Part shown: in pieces, positions 54,170 through 64,000 of the stretch
Layout: each line of letters starts with the position of its first letter
How positions within the stretch are numbered: position 1 is the first letter of the stretch
Assembly (NCBI GenBank): GCA_022828595.1
Contig: JAKGHH010000002.1
Span: 42,254,222 to 42,318,221, forward strand
Length of the DNA: 64,000 nt
Direction of reading: 5' to 3'
Source: Nelumbo lutea
Lineage: Eukaryota > Streptophyta > Magnoliopsida > Proteales > Nelumbonaceae
The notes under the pieces: generated by a model
Database searches by the model: none
The model's input: only the letters and a program-made list of their open reading frames with translations
What the model was told of the DNA's origin: nothing
Translations under genes and position numbers: made by a program

Positions 54170-57100
54170 GAAGTTTAAGAATCAGCTCAGAAGGCAGTTT
54201 TTAGGAACAAGCAGTTTTATGGTGGTGGTTCTGAAGGACAGGGTTTTTCCAGATTTACAAATACCGTAAGGTTTGATGGATCAGAACTATTTGGAATGGG
54301 CCTCAATCGAGCCATGATGGCTTATTGGGGGAAGGGGCCAAAGTGGGGTATCTCTTGGGAGATGTGTGGCAGAACCTTCCAAGGGAGACCCTAATGTATA
54401 CCAAGTGGGTCCAAGAAAACTACTTGGTTCATAGACATAAGGCTTGTGTTAATTCCTATTGTCAGCCTCATTATGCAGTTTCAGAGAATTACTTATTGGG
54501 CATTTAAGATTCAAGCCAAGGATGATATGAGATGTGATGAAAGAGAAAACTTACTCCCAATCCCTTAGATGTTGTCCCGGAAAGGCCCCCCCCCAAAAAA
54601 AATATTTTATTGAAAGCATATGAATTGAAATGTGTAGGTGAATACCCTTAAACAAGGAGAGAAAACCCGCGTGTCGTGTCCTACTTCTCTATACCTTGAA
54701 GTCCCTATGGCATGAAATTTGCATCATTTTAGAGACTCTTGAGTGGGATGAGTCCCAAAGATGCTCAGACCTCATAAGAAAGTACATCGAGACAAACGGA
54801 GTGTTTAGAGTTTGTCTAGCAGGACTGAATTCAGAATATGATATTGTTGAAGGGCAGAAAAATTCTTTGACCAAAAATAGTGTGACCTCTCCTCTCAGGC
54901 CATACTCTCTCTGAAGTGCCAACAGTGATTAGAGATCCTAGGGAGGAAAGTTTCATGATGCTCAACCAGGTCGAACCACTTACCAACCAGCCTTGGGTTA
55001 GCTTGTCAAACCCAAAACAGGGTTGGGGGCGGTGATTCAGAGAGAGACAAGAAAGAAGGGGAAGATAAAAGGGATGTGGTGTCGTGAGCATTGCAATGAA
55101 ACCTAAACACACAACAAGAAACATGTTTGGAAGCTGCATCCACATTTGGGTCCCTTGGCAAAGTTGAGAAATAAAAAGGTGGAGATGCCTTCATCAGGTG
55201 AGTGCTCGATGGTTACTATAGCTTTGTGGGTTGGGCGGTTTTGGATGTTCAGGCATACGCTTCGATCGTTATGTTCTCTTGGACAGCGTTAGTAGGCACA
55301 CCACCTTGAGATGACGTTATGCTGCATGTTACGGGCGTGTCTCTAATTACGAGCTTTGTGTTAGGGCGTAAAAGGAAGTGGGCATGTTCGTGTTTTGTGG
55401 TGATTTCTCATTCATCTTTGAGCAGCTGCATGTGTGTCCATCATCCATGCCCCTGCGTCCATCAGTTGTGTTGTGGTCGGCCTTTGCACACTCTATTAGG
55501 TACTCGATATATCTTGCTGCCTTATTCGCCTTTAGGTCCATGCCTCCGCTTCCAGGTACTACTGAATTCTCCCTAGTTCTTTCTTGGAAGTAATAAGATT
55601 CAGGTTGACATCCGCACCATATGAGCGGTGCTAGCTTTGCCCTCTTATGTTTTTGTTTTTGATTCTACTTTTCACTTATCTTTATGGGTCTCTGGTAGTA
55701 CGCTGATTATTGGGATTACCTGTATATTAAATAAGTTTTGGAAAGCTGTGCTCTCTTGTCTTTCGCTATTTCTGGCAAGGGTGACATCAAAAACGGTGGA
55801 GTCGGTGTTGATCGGATTACTATCTCATTGTCTTCTTGTTCTGTTGCTGAGATGTTGCCAATAAACCGTTAGAGTACTTTTCAACCTCTCTTTTCCGTTA
55901 GTAATCGTGGATTACTACAAACGATATGAACTTGCTCAGCGTATGTTGCGAGCCTTAACTTTCTTCCCTGCTCACCTGTGATCCACTGTTGTATCTTTTT
56001 TTTCCAGTGCGAGGACGCTCTGGGATGACGAAGCATAGGTGATTCGGGTTGGGATCTGGCCGTTCGAGGACGAATGGGTATCCTATCTTCTCGGGCTAGG
56101 AGTTTTTCTCCGGGTCCTCGTCTGGGGAAGAGTCGCCGTGGATATAGAAGTTACTTTGTTTCTTCCAAGGTTTGTTTGATGAGTCACGGTTCATGCTTGC
56201 GGGTCATTAACCGTATTGGGTCGATTTGTCTTTTCTAGCGGTCCTTTATAAAGAGTCTGTTTTCCCTTCACTTTGTTTGAGTCTGTTTGAGCTCTATCTT
56301 TTCGTCAGTTCTGTAATATGTGTGTAAAGTTGTTGAGTTTGTCACTCAAACATTTTCGTAATGCTGACAATTCCTTATTAGTACTCTAGTTGAGTCTAAT
56401 ATAAAGGTAGTAATTTATGTTCTTTTTTTGATATAGTTGCATACGTGAGTTGTTTGGGGGCCATGTTATTCTACATTCCTTCTATGGGAGGTGTGGGGAC
56501 AGATTGTTTTTTCTTTGGTGTATTTCGTTTGATGACCACGACCCGTGTTTTCTTGGGTTTAATCTTATGCGTTCACGAGATGATATGGTTGTCTGGCGTC
56601 CGGACCGCAGAGAAACTTTCCTTTAACCTAAATGATTCCTTAACTTGTGCCAGTTTTGAATTGCTAGGCATCAAAGTTTCTTAGATCGATGATTGTAATG
56701 GCAGAAGGAATACTTGTGGCTAAGCCATCTTGGGCATTCTTGTACCTCGCTTTCTTTAATTGCATGTTGTGGGTTATCCGCACCATGGAGCACATTGGCC
56801 CCTCATGACGACTCTCAGTCAGAATGGGGCGTCAAGAAGTTGTAGGATATAGAATAGGCACATCTTGGAGGTGGCTAGAAGTATTGAGTTATTTTTACCT
56901 CACAGATCGTCCCTATTGGTTTATGCGCCCATTTCTGGGGTTGTGTATTCGCGTCTACTCCTGATACGGTAGTATATTCTTATTTTAATGCGGATTTCTC
57001 TTCCCGGGTTCGTTGATATGAAACCTTCTTTTTCCCTCTTCTATACTTCCCAGGAGTGAGGAGTTGTTTACTACTTCCTCCTCAAAACATTTAGGTATTG

Positions 57101-57500
57101 TACCTTGTCACTTTGTTCAGTTTGCCTTCCTTCGTTCCCCCATATCATACTCCAAGTTTTGAACCCACGGCTCTCCAAATTGCTATCTTTCTTGGTTATT
57201 GCACAAACTCAAACAAGGGTTAATTGCGCTTATTATGTATCCTGTCTTCTTATGGAAAAAGTCTATTGTTTCATCCATTGGATGTGCACTTTTCTTTGGA
57301 GGAAGGGTACTACACCGGGCTACTTTATGTCTCCGGGTCTCTACCTCAGGGGGAGAGTTAGTTGAGCCGTTTCGGAGATTTGGGTTCTCTTTTTTGTCTT
57401 CCAGGAGGCGTAGCTGCAAATGAGGGCAGGTGTTAATACTCTTGGGTGCTGTTCCTTCCTTTACCTTATTCTCAGTGGATGATGAGGGCTGCAGTAGCGA
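54170..57500 (+). pseudogene. Element B copy 3 gag, protease and integrase (unreadable frames)
   Basis: Landmarks of gag (GGTTTGATGGATCAGAACTA near 54272; CCAAGTGGGTCCAAGAAAAC near 54401) and integrase are present in order, but frames change every few dozen bases. Even conserved words such as the zinc knuckle are split. Treat this as sequence of poor quality rather than as a decayed gene; no protein call should be made from it. Confidence 0.75.
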
Positions 57501-57554
57501 GGTGTGGTCAGGGGGATCGGGAGTTGAGAGTCTATCACAAGCGATGCAGGCAGG

Positions 57555-58538
57555 TTGATCCCAGTCATCAATAGTCTCGGCCAGCTCCAACCTCTTATGC
57601 GGCTCCAAGTCCTGATATTACAGTCCCAGGGCCCACAGAGACTCCTTCCATTGTTGCTACCTCCCCCTACAAACGACCTTGACCTTCCCATTGCCATCCG
57701 TAAAGGAAAACGGCATTGCACCACATCTACAGCCCACTGCATCTCCCAGTTTTTGTCCTATGATCGCCTATCTCCCTCCTACAGGTCCTATCTCACTTCC
57801 GTTGCTAATGTCCCTATTCCAAGAACAGTGCAAAAAGCCCTATCAGTCCCGGAGTGGAGAAGTGCAGTGCAAGTTGAAATGGATGCCCTGTTGAAAAATA
57901 ATACCTGGGAGCTAATTGACTTGCCCAAAGCAAAGAAACCAGTTGGATGCAGATGCGTATTTACTGTGAAGCACAATGCGGATGGTTCCATTGAGAGGTA
58001 CAAAGCTCGGCTAGTTGCAAAAGGGTTCACTCAGACTTATGGTATAGATTACTTGGAGACATTTGCCCCGGTAGCCAAGATGACCACCATTCGGATTCTA
58101 TTATCTCTTACAGCAAGCCATGCTTGGCCTTTGTACCAAATGGATGTTAAAAATGCCTTCTTGAATGGGGACTTGCAGGAAAAGGTTTACATGCAATTGC
58201 CTCCTAGATTCTATGATACAGAGACAGGTAAGAAGGTCTGCCGGCTCAATAAAGCATTGTATGGTTTGAAGCAGTCACCTAGAGTTTGGTTCGATAGATT
58301 CAGACTAGCCCTTGGGAAGTTCGGTTATGTACAGGCCCAGTCAGATCATACATTGTTCATCAAGAGGGTGGAGTCCTCTCTGACACCACTTGCAGTATAT
58401 GTTGATGATATTGTGGTGACAGGAAATGACAATCATGAGATTGAGTCCCTCAAACAGCTCCTTCATCAAGAGTTTGAGGTGAAAGATCTGGGTACACTAC
58501 GGTATTTTTTGGATATTGAGGTTGCTAGATCTAAATAG
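57555..58538 (+). pseudogene. Element B copy 3 reverse transcriptase, open frame
   Basis: This is the longest polymerase frame in the window, 327 codons. It includes DDLP-like linker (NDLDLPIAIRKGKRHCT), [76 protein letters not shown] and the active site AVYVDDIVVTGND. It stops at TAG 58536-58538, where related copies have CAG (Gln). The fingers, palm and YVDD are all intact. It is separated from the gag/integrase part only by the noisy stretch. Confidence 0.92.
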
Positions 58539-59345
58539 GGGATCTTTGTCTCTAAGAGGAAATATGTTTTAGATCTGTTGGCTGAAACTGGAAAGTTGGG
58601 TGTCAAACCTGCAGATACACCCATTGAATAGAACCACAGGATTAGTGTAGAGAGTGGGGAGTTGCTTGAAGACAAAGTTATGTTCCAACGGTTAGTGGGA
58701 AAGCTCCTATTATCTATGCCTCACTCGGCCAGATATCAGTTATGCCGTTAGTGTTGTCAGTCAGTACATGCATTCTCCTAGAACCACGCACCTTCTAGCA
58801 GCAGAAAGAATACTAGCATACTTGAAGAGATGCCCGGGTAGAGGTATACTGTTCAAGAACAATGACCACATGAAGGTGGAAGTCTATACGGATGCCGATT
58901 GGGCTGGGAGTGTTGACGACAGAAGGTCTACCTCTGGATATTGTGCTCTTGTGGGAGGTAACCTGGTCTCTTGGAGGAGTAAGAAATAGAGTGTTGTCTC
59001 CCGATCTAGTGCTGAAGCTGAGTAAAGGTCAATGGCTAACGGAGTGGCTGAAATTCTTTGGCTGAGATCACTACTTGAGGAGTTGGGTATTGAGTATGAG
59101 AAGCCCCCGATGTTGTATTGTGATAATCAAGCAGCTATTAATATAGCACACAACCCGGTGCAGCATTACAGAACTAAACATATCGAAGTTGATCGACACT
59201 TTGTACGAGAGAGGGTCTCATCACAAGAAGTGTGTCTCCCATACATCACCTCCAACATGTAGCTGGCAAATATCCTCACCAAAGCTGTACCACGGAAGAA
59301 GCTAGAGGTGGATCTATCCAAGTTGGGAATGATAAACATTTATTC
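58539..59345 (+). pseudogene. Element B copy 3 connection and RNase H
   Basis: Frames 58768-58989 and 59032-59262 carry [31 protein letters not shown], then after TAG codons at 58987 and near 59023, LLEELGIEYEKPPMLYCDNQ and [16 protein letters not shown]. Several Gln or Tyr codons have become TAG/TAA. The domain is otherwise collinear with copies A, B1 and B2. Confidence 0.9.
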
Positions 59346-59361
59346 CCAACTTGAGGGGGAG

Positions 59362-59721
59362 TGTAGAGAACACTGATGTGGGCCCCACGGCTTCAGTCCC
59401 ACTGTGTTCTTTGGGTGGAAGGTGTTTTAGTCTTCCTAGGGTTAGCTATTGGTCATTTAGTTGTTTCAGTTATTTATTTCAGTCTTATTTTTGCTCTATT
59501 TGTTATGTAAAGACTAAGGGTAGATCTGTCCTTTCCATGTAATGAGCATAACCTATAAATATTAATTAAAGTGGCGGCGGCAGAACTGTAAACTTTTGCT
59601 CCTCCTTTCTACTCTTGTGTCTACTGCTTCTCCCTCTTCCTCTTTTCTCTTACCTTTCTTCTTACTGTCGAACCTGAAATCCCTTAGGGTTCAAGACTGA
59701 TAACAGTCCTGAACTTCTACT
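59362..59721 (+). repeat. Element B copy 3, 3' LTR
   Basis: The 360-bp LTR starts TGTAGAGAACACTGATGTGG after polypurine tract GAGGGGGAG (59353-59361) and ends TTCTACT, then TAACA. TATA region CCTATAAATATTAA. Confidence 0.93.
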
Positions 59722-59726
59722 TAACA

Positions 59727-60054
59727 TAATACGACTAACTGACATTGTTAGTTAGGCATATCTAATTGACTCTATTCTATTAAATCTTGACTCTATGTGA
59801 CTGATATTCAGCCCATACTTTTCATATTGATACCTAGCAGCTACAATCTGTTCCCCCACAAATTTCTCATCACTCGGTTCCTTTTCACTCTTTGAGGAGG
59901 TGGCTACAATTGCATAGCCACCTTTCCCACTCCCATTCTTTTTGTCATTATTCCCATTCTTGAACCTAGCAAGCATGAACTCTAGAAGTAGCTTCCAATA
60001 GGTATCCTTGGTGTGTTTGGGCTTCTTACAATATTCACACACAACATACACCAA
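59727..60054 (-). pseudogene. Element C gag remnant, copy 3
   Basis: Same as 46028-46354, nearly identical: [18 protein letters not shown] and EQIVAARYQYEKYG on the minus strand. The last Cys of the knuckle is again Tyr, so that change predates the separation of the copies. Confidence 0.8.
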
Positions 60055-61449
60055 TTAATATGGTAATAGAGCATTGCTTTTAATTTGTTGGAGGACAAAG
60101 AAAGGGTTCGTGGAGATGGATCCAACTAGAAAAGCACTTTCAGAACATACGGTTAGTCAATCCTATATCAACATAAAGGAGAGAAGGGCATTAGAATTGA
60201 AGTAGAAAATAGGCTAGAGCTTCAGAAACTTAAGATGATACCAACTAGAAAGATGTTGAAACATGGTAAGAGAAGAAAAAACACTGGTTGTAGGCAATTT
60301 AAATTTGGGATGTCTTTCCATTAGTTGAAGTAGGTATATTGGCCTTTCTGCTGCTCCTCATTTTTTCCGTAGTTAAAAATTCGACAATGATTAGCTTAGA
60401 ACAACTTAACTCTTTATCTTCTATCATCACTTTGGATGCCATCTGTTAGAGGACAGGTTGAGTGTTACATAGACTCTTGAATTCTTCCATCATGGACATA
60501 TTGTGCACTTATAAAGTGACAATTGGTAAACTAAAATCTTGATACATTGTGAAGACATTCGGACCAGAAGAGTTCTGAAGATGGAGCTCAGACCAACAAG
60601 GAGATGGAGAAGAGTTCTAAAGATTGAGGCAAAAACGTTTGTCTTAGAAGAAGCTTGCACAAGAAGGGGAACTGCCTAAAGATAGTGGAATTGTGAAAAG
60701 CCTCGTAGGTTCTCATAGGGAGAGCAATTTCCTGGTTTCAGAGATTCCTATAGGGAGCTAGAGAACAATACAAACAAGAGAATGGAAATGAAATCTTGTG
60801 GAAGAGGGAAGAAGACACTCTGCTGAAAGAAAAGAAAATAGGAAAGGAAGATTTGGTGTCTATGTATTATGGAGAGGGTCTAAAGCAGTTCACTTGTTTC
60901 CCTGAAGGAAGAGAGGGTTCGGGTTGGATAAAAATAACACAAGCAATGTAGGAGTTCCTGGAGTTAGTGAATGAAAGAGAGAGAGTTCTTTAATCAAAAA
61001 GGAGGAGAGTCAAAAAGGTCTGAAGAGGAGGAAGAAACTAAGGAAACGAATACTAGTACAGGTAAAGAGATTCAGATTGGTGCACAGTTAGGGCCAATGA
61101 TGCTGTGGATCAATAGAACCAAGAAAGGTTGGGAGAACAAATTAGTGATTTTGAGGAATAAGTTGCAGATAGGAAAAGTCCGGGAGAAGAAATTCGACAA
61201 GCTTTAAAGTCTCAGAACTGATGTAGATCATCCCTATTGATGAACAGAAGGCTATGGTATCTCTTCGAAACCCCTGGCTCAATTTTGAAGCTGTGTTGGC
61301 AATAAGAAAATAAGTCTGGTGGTGGCAGGAAGATGGTCCCCGAGTTGCAATTAGGAAGTTGTAGAATCAACGAGTTGTGTTGAGATGAGGATTCAGGGGT
61401 TGCCTTTTCATCTATGGTCGGATGAGACTTTCAACAGAGTAGCAAAGTT

Positions 61450-61830
61450 GTGTGGAAGGGAACTCTGTCAGTGGATGCTTCAGACCTTCGAACAACACTT
61501 ATCAAGGTGAATGGAGCAAAGCCAGAACTAATCCCAAGATCTATAGAAGTGTTCTTATGGTCTGATGTTCAAAACTTAGATTGCAACCTCTGTGGAAGCA
61601 TGGTGGTGGAAGGAAGGGCTGAGGAAGATGAAGTTGACATGACCAAGAGCTGGTATCGAGGCAACCTTGAAGAAAGAAGAGAACAGAGGAAGTTGGAAAT
61701 TTTAACAAATAAGGAAATTGAAAAGGCCGAGAATTGGAAAGGAAGTCCAAGTTACTTTTTGAGTTTGGCAAGTCGGAGCAACAAGGAAAAGGATCAACGG
61801 CTATCTTTTAAGACTTTTGCAAGGCAGTAA
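61450..61830 (+). pseudogene. LINE ORF1-like fragment, copy 3
   Basis: A 126-residue frame shares VDASDLRTT, LIPRSIEVFLWSDVQNLD and SMVVEGRAEEDE with 47658-48035. The start of the domain (RIQGLPFHLW) is in another frame just upstream because of a short deletion near 61464. Confidence 0.55.
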
Positions 61831-62091
61831 AGTGTTCAAAAGAGAAAGGTGTGACAGATTCAAAATTGAACAATTGGCTTGGGGTGGGGACAAATGTGAG
61901 GAAAAACTTGGTGGGCCTTCAAATGGCTTGGCCTAGTCACTAAGCGCTTTAAGTGAACACATGACTCAGGAAATTGGGGGTATTATTGGGCCGAAAGGCT
62001 TGGCCCATTAGCTTCACACCCGAAGACAAACAAATTAAAGGTGAAGCCAAAGTGATCGCATGACTAGTGAAAGAAGAGGACCTTAGGGGAC

Positions 62092-62166
62092 CATTGTACA
62101 GGTGTATCATTGTCCCAATACAAGGGTACAGTGGCAAACTTGGGACAATGATACACCTGTACAATG
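62092..62166. repeat. Perfect 26-bp hairpin, copy 3
   Basis: Bases 62092-62117 and 62141-62166 are exact reverse complements with a 23-base loop, identical in layout to 48377-48451. Confidence 0.9.
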
Positions 62167-62603
62167 TTGAGGCTTGCTTGGATGTTGAGACTGGTTTTCT
62201 ACTCTACCAGTCCAGAGAAGCCCAATCCAGGGTACAATCGAGAGAAAGATAGGGACGACATGTTGGATTCAAGTTGGGTAAGTTTTGGAGGAGAATACAG
62301 GAGAGGAGAGCACTGAAGTTTCTAGTTACGACAGTATTCAAAGAAAGTGTCAATCACGACTTGAAGAAGTAGAAGAGCGATTGAGAACTGTTCCAATGAA
62401 GAACTCTCTACCACACAACCAAGGCTATCAGTCCAGTCTAAGAAAGATGAAGGAAGATCAGGATCCACTTTGAAGGAAGAGATATCCAAAACAGAGAACA
62501 GAGGGGAACTGTGTTCAAAGCAAGTCCAAGTACAAGGTGCTACAAGGGATTGTGAAGTCAACCAGAACGATCTGGTAGAACAACAAGCTGCCCTTTTCCC
62601 AAG

Positions 62604-62613
62604 TGTAATCTTT

Positions 62614-62654
<41 letters not shown>

Positions 62655-62878
62655 AGAGGGAGATACGATTGAGAAGGAAAAAAATATACTCCTGGCTGCC
62701 GCCAGTTCTCTATTTATATTTACTTAATAAAAAGAATAAAAATTACAAGTATGCCTCTGGTGGCACACCCTAGAACCAAACTAATAAGAAAAAAAGACAA
62801 GTACCTAACTGACAGTATCTTAAGAAGTCAGCTTACTAACAACAACTATAAAGTAACAATTAAATAAGCCTTACAACA
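62604..62878 (-). repeat. Element D 3' LTR, copy 3
   Basis: 275 bp, starting TGTTGTAAGGC on the minus strand after purine tract GAGGGGGAG and ending AAGATTACA. It contains a (GA)n run at about 62618-62651 that is longer and purer than in copy 2. The TATA box reads TATAAATAGAGAAC. Confidence 0.8.
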
Positions 62879-64000
62879 CTCCCCCTCAAGTTGGGCTGAA
62901 TATGTCTATCATGCCCAGCTTGTCACATAACTCATTATGCCGTGAATATAGAAGCCCCTTTGTGAGGACATCAGCAAGTTGTTCCTTGGAGTTGACATAA
63001 GGGATGCAAATTTCCCTTTTTTTTTCCAATTTTTCCCTTATAAAGTGTTTGTTCACCTCAATGTGCTTGGTCCTCTCATGTAGGACAGGGTTGTTGGCGA
63101 TGTTTATTGCAACCTTATTATCACAATAAAGAGACATAGGACTATGAATAACAACTCCAAACTCCCCTAGAAGATTCTTTAGCCAAAGGACCTCAGCCAC
63201 CCCATGTGCCATAGCTCTATATTCAGCTTCATCACTTGACCTCGCTAGCACACTTTGTTTCTTGCTCTTCCAGGTCACTAGATTTCCTCCCACAAATGTG
63301 CAATACCCACTTGTGGACTTTTTGTCATCCATAGCTCCTGCCCAATCAGCATCTGTAAAGACTTTCACCTTTAGGTGATTGTGTTTACTGAATAGTAGAC
63401 CTGTTTCGGGATATTTCTTCAAGTATCTAAGAACTCTCTCCACTGCCTCCATGTGTGGTTTCTTAGGAGAGTGCATGAACTGGCTTAGGACCCCAACAGA
63501 ATAGGCAATGTCTGGACGAGTCATGGACAAATAAATCAGCTTTCCCACTAACCTTTGGAACTGTTTCACATCTTTCAGAGGTTCACCAACACAATCACCT
63601 AACTTGTGGTCAACATCCACGGGAGTATCTGCCGGCCTTGCACCTAATTTGCTTGTATCTTGTAATAGATCAAGGGTGTATTTCCTTTGAGAGATAAAGA
63701 TACCCTTTTCTGAGCGGGCAACTTCAATCCCAAGGAAATACTTCAGGGGACCTAGATCTTTCACTTCAAATTAGATGCAAGGAATTGTTTCAATTTTTGT
63801 ATCTCTAAGCTCCAACTTTTTGTAGTGATGATATCATCCACATACACTATCAGTACAGCAACCTGTTCCTGACATCTCTTCACAAAGAGTGTATGATTAG
63901 ACTAACACTGTTTGAAGCCCATTTGTTGAACCGCCATGTGAAACTTATTGAACCAGGCTCTGGGAGACTGTTTTAAGCCATAAAGAGACTTTCGCAGCTT
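62879..64000 (-). pseudogene. Element D RNase H and reverse transcriptase end, copy 3
   Basis: The open frame 62886-63764 (292 codons on the minus strand) starts at [19 protein letters not shown] and covers the connection domain and a complete RNase H: VFTDADWAGAMDDKKSTSGY, SVLARSSDEAEYRAM, MSLYCDNKVAINIANNP and QLADVLTKGL, ending with [12 protein letters not shown] one-base loss at about 63772 separates it from the YVDD part (near 63830). The element continues beyond the window edge. Confidence 0.92.

Larger units (their letters stand above)
52873..59721 (+). mobile_element. Copia element B, copy 3
   Basis: LTRs are about 52873-53295 and 59362-59721, with target duplication TAACA at 59722-59726 (the left one is blurred, TAACGAGAA). 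The left 4.6 kb is insertion-riddled, whereas the right 2.2 kb from about 57500 is clean. From 5' LTR start to the GCGATGCAGGCAGG landmark it measures 4668 bp, against 3670 bp in copy 2; from there to the 3' LTR it measures 1821 against 1802 bp. Confidence 0.9.
60060..62603 (+). mobile_element. LINE ORF1-like sequence, copy 3
   Basis: Collinear with 46360-48887 with a few percent differences and small indels, for example an extra ATTTGGGATGTCTTTCC segment near 60303 that copy 2 lacks. It contains the coding piece 61450-61830 and the hairpin 62092-62166. Confidence 0.5.

Noticed and set aside
57183..57608. Minus-strand frame of 141 codons in B copy 3
   Set aside because: Antisense to the integrase/linker region in the insertion-rich segment; no independent evidence of coding.
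1..64000. CRISPR-like arrays, bacterial operons, rRNA clusters or tRNA genes
   Set aside because: No regularly spaced identical repeats, no compact operons, and no rRNA or tRNA wording recognised on either strand; the short tandem repeats are ordinary plant repeats.

Overview
The window is plant nuclear DNA, almost certainly from a seed plant. It carries spliceosomal GT-AG introns in a conserved cell-cycle gene, long AT-rich introns, MITEs, LINE remnants, and several nested Ty1/copia LTR retrotransposons whose primer-binding sites (TGGTATCAGAGC) match initiator tRNA-Met. I cannot name the species. There are no bacterial genes, CRISPR arrays or rRNA genes, and I recognised no tRNA gene. I found no new kind of biological system; the rewarding content is a hidden host gene, exact nesting of transposons, and a suspicious threefold repeat of one locus.

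Host gene (minus strand, 26930 down to 2196): nine exons encode the C-terminal 387 residues of APC4, a scaffold subunit of the anaphase-promoting complex/cyclosome. Every junction is GT-AG, the phases agree, and the last exon ends in TGA at 2196-2198. The introns hold a LINE tail, a MITE nested in a MITE, copia 3'-end remnants, and one 13.35-kb intron swollen by copia element O (12047-22839, target duplication GTAGT). Element A (15767-21523, target duplication AAAGA) is inserted inside O. The N-terminal half of APC4 does not appear. If the gene is intact, the intron above 26930 exceeds 37 kb.

Repeat cluster (27.2-64.0 kb): one locus is present three times, separated by two 100-N gaps (36556-36655 and 51000-51099). 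The locus consists of a minus-strand copia element C interrupted by plus-strand copia element B, then LINE ORF1-like sequence, then a minus-strand copia element D. All three B copies follow the same C sequence and end at the same TAACA target duplication, so they descend from one insertion. Sequence just right of each gap is full of single-base insertions: 51.1-57.5 kb is roughly 15-27% longer than its counterparts, then becomes clean abruptly. That pattern fits overlapping contigs or haplotypes joined without merging and patched with uncorrected long reads better than a true triplication, though the real differences between copies leave a tandem duplication possible.

A and B belong to one copia family (matching LTRs and proteins). 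All the copia polyproteins are broken by stops and frameshifts, and several active-site residues are changed, so nothing here looks autonomously mobile. Part of the APC4 coding sequence and the reverse transcriptase frame of the third B copy (57555-58538) remain open.
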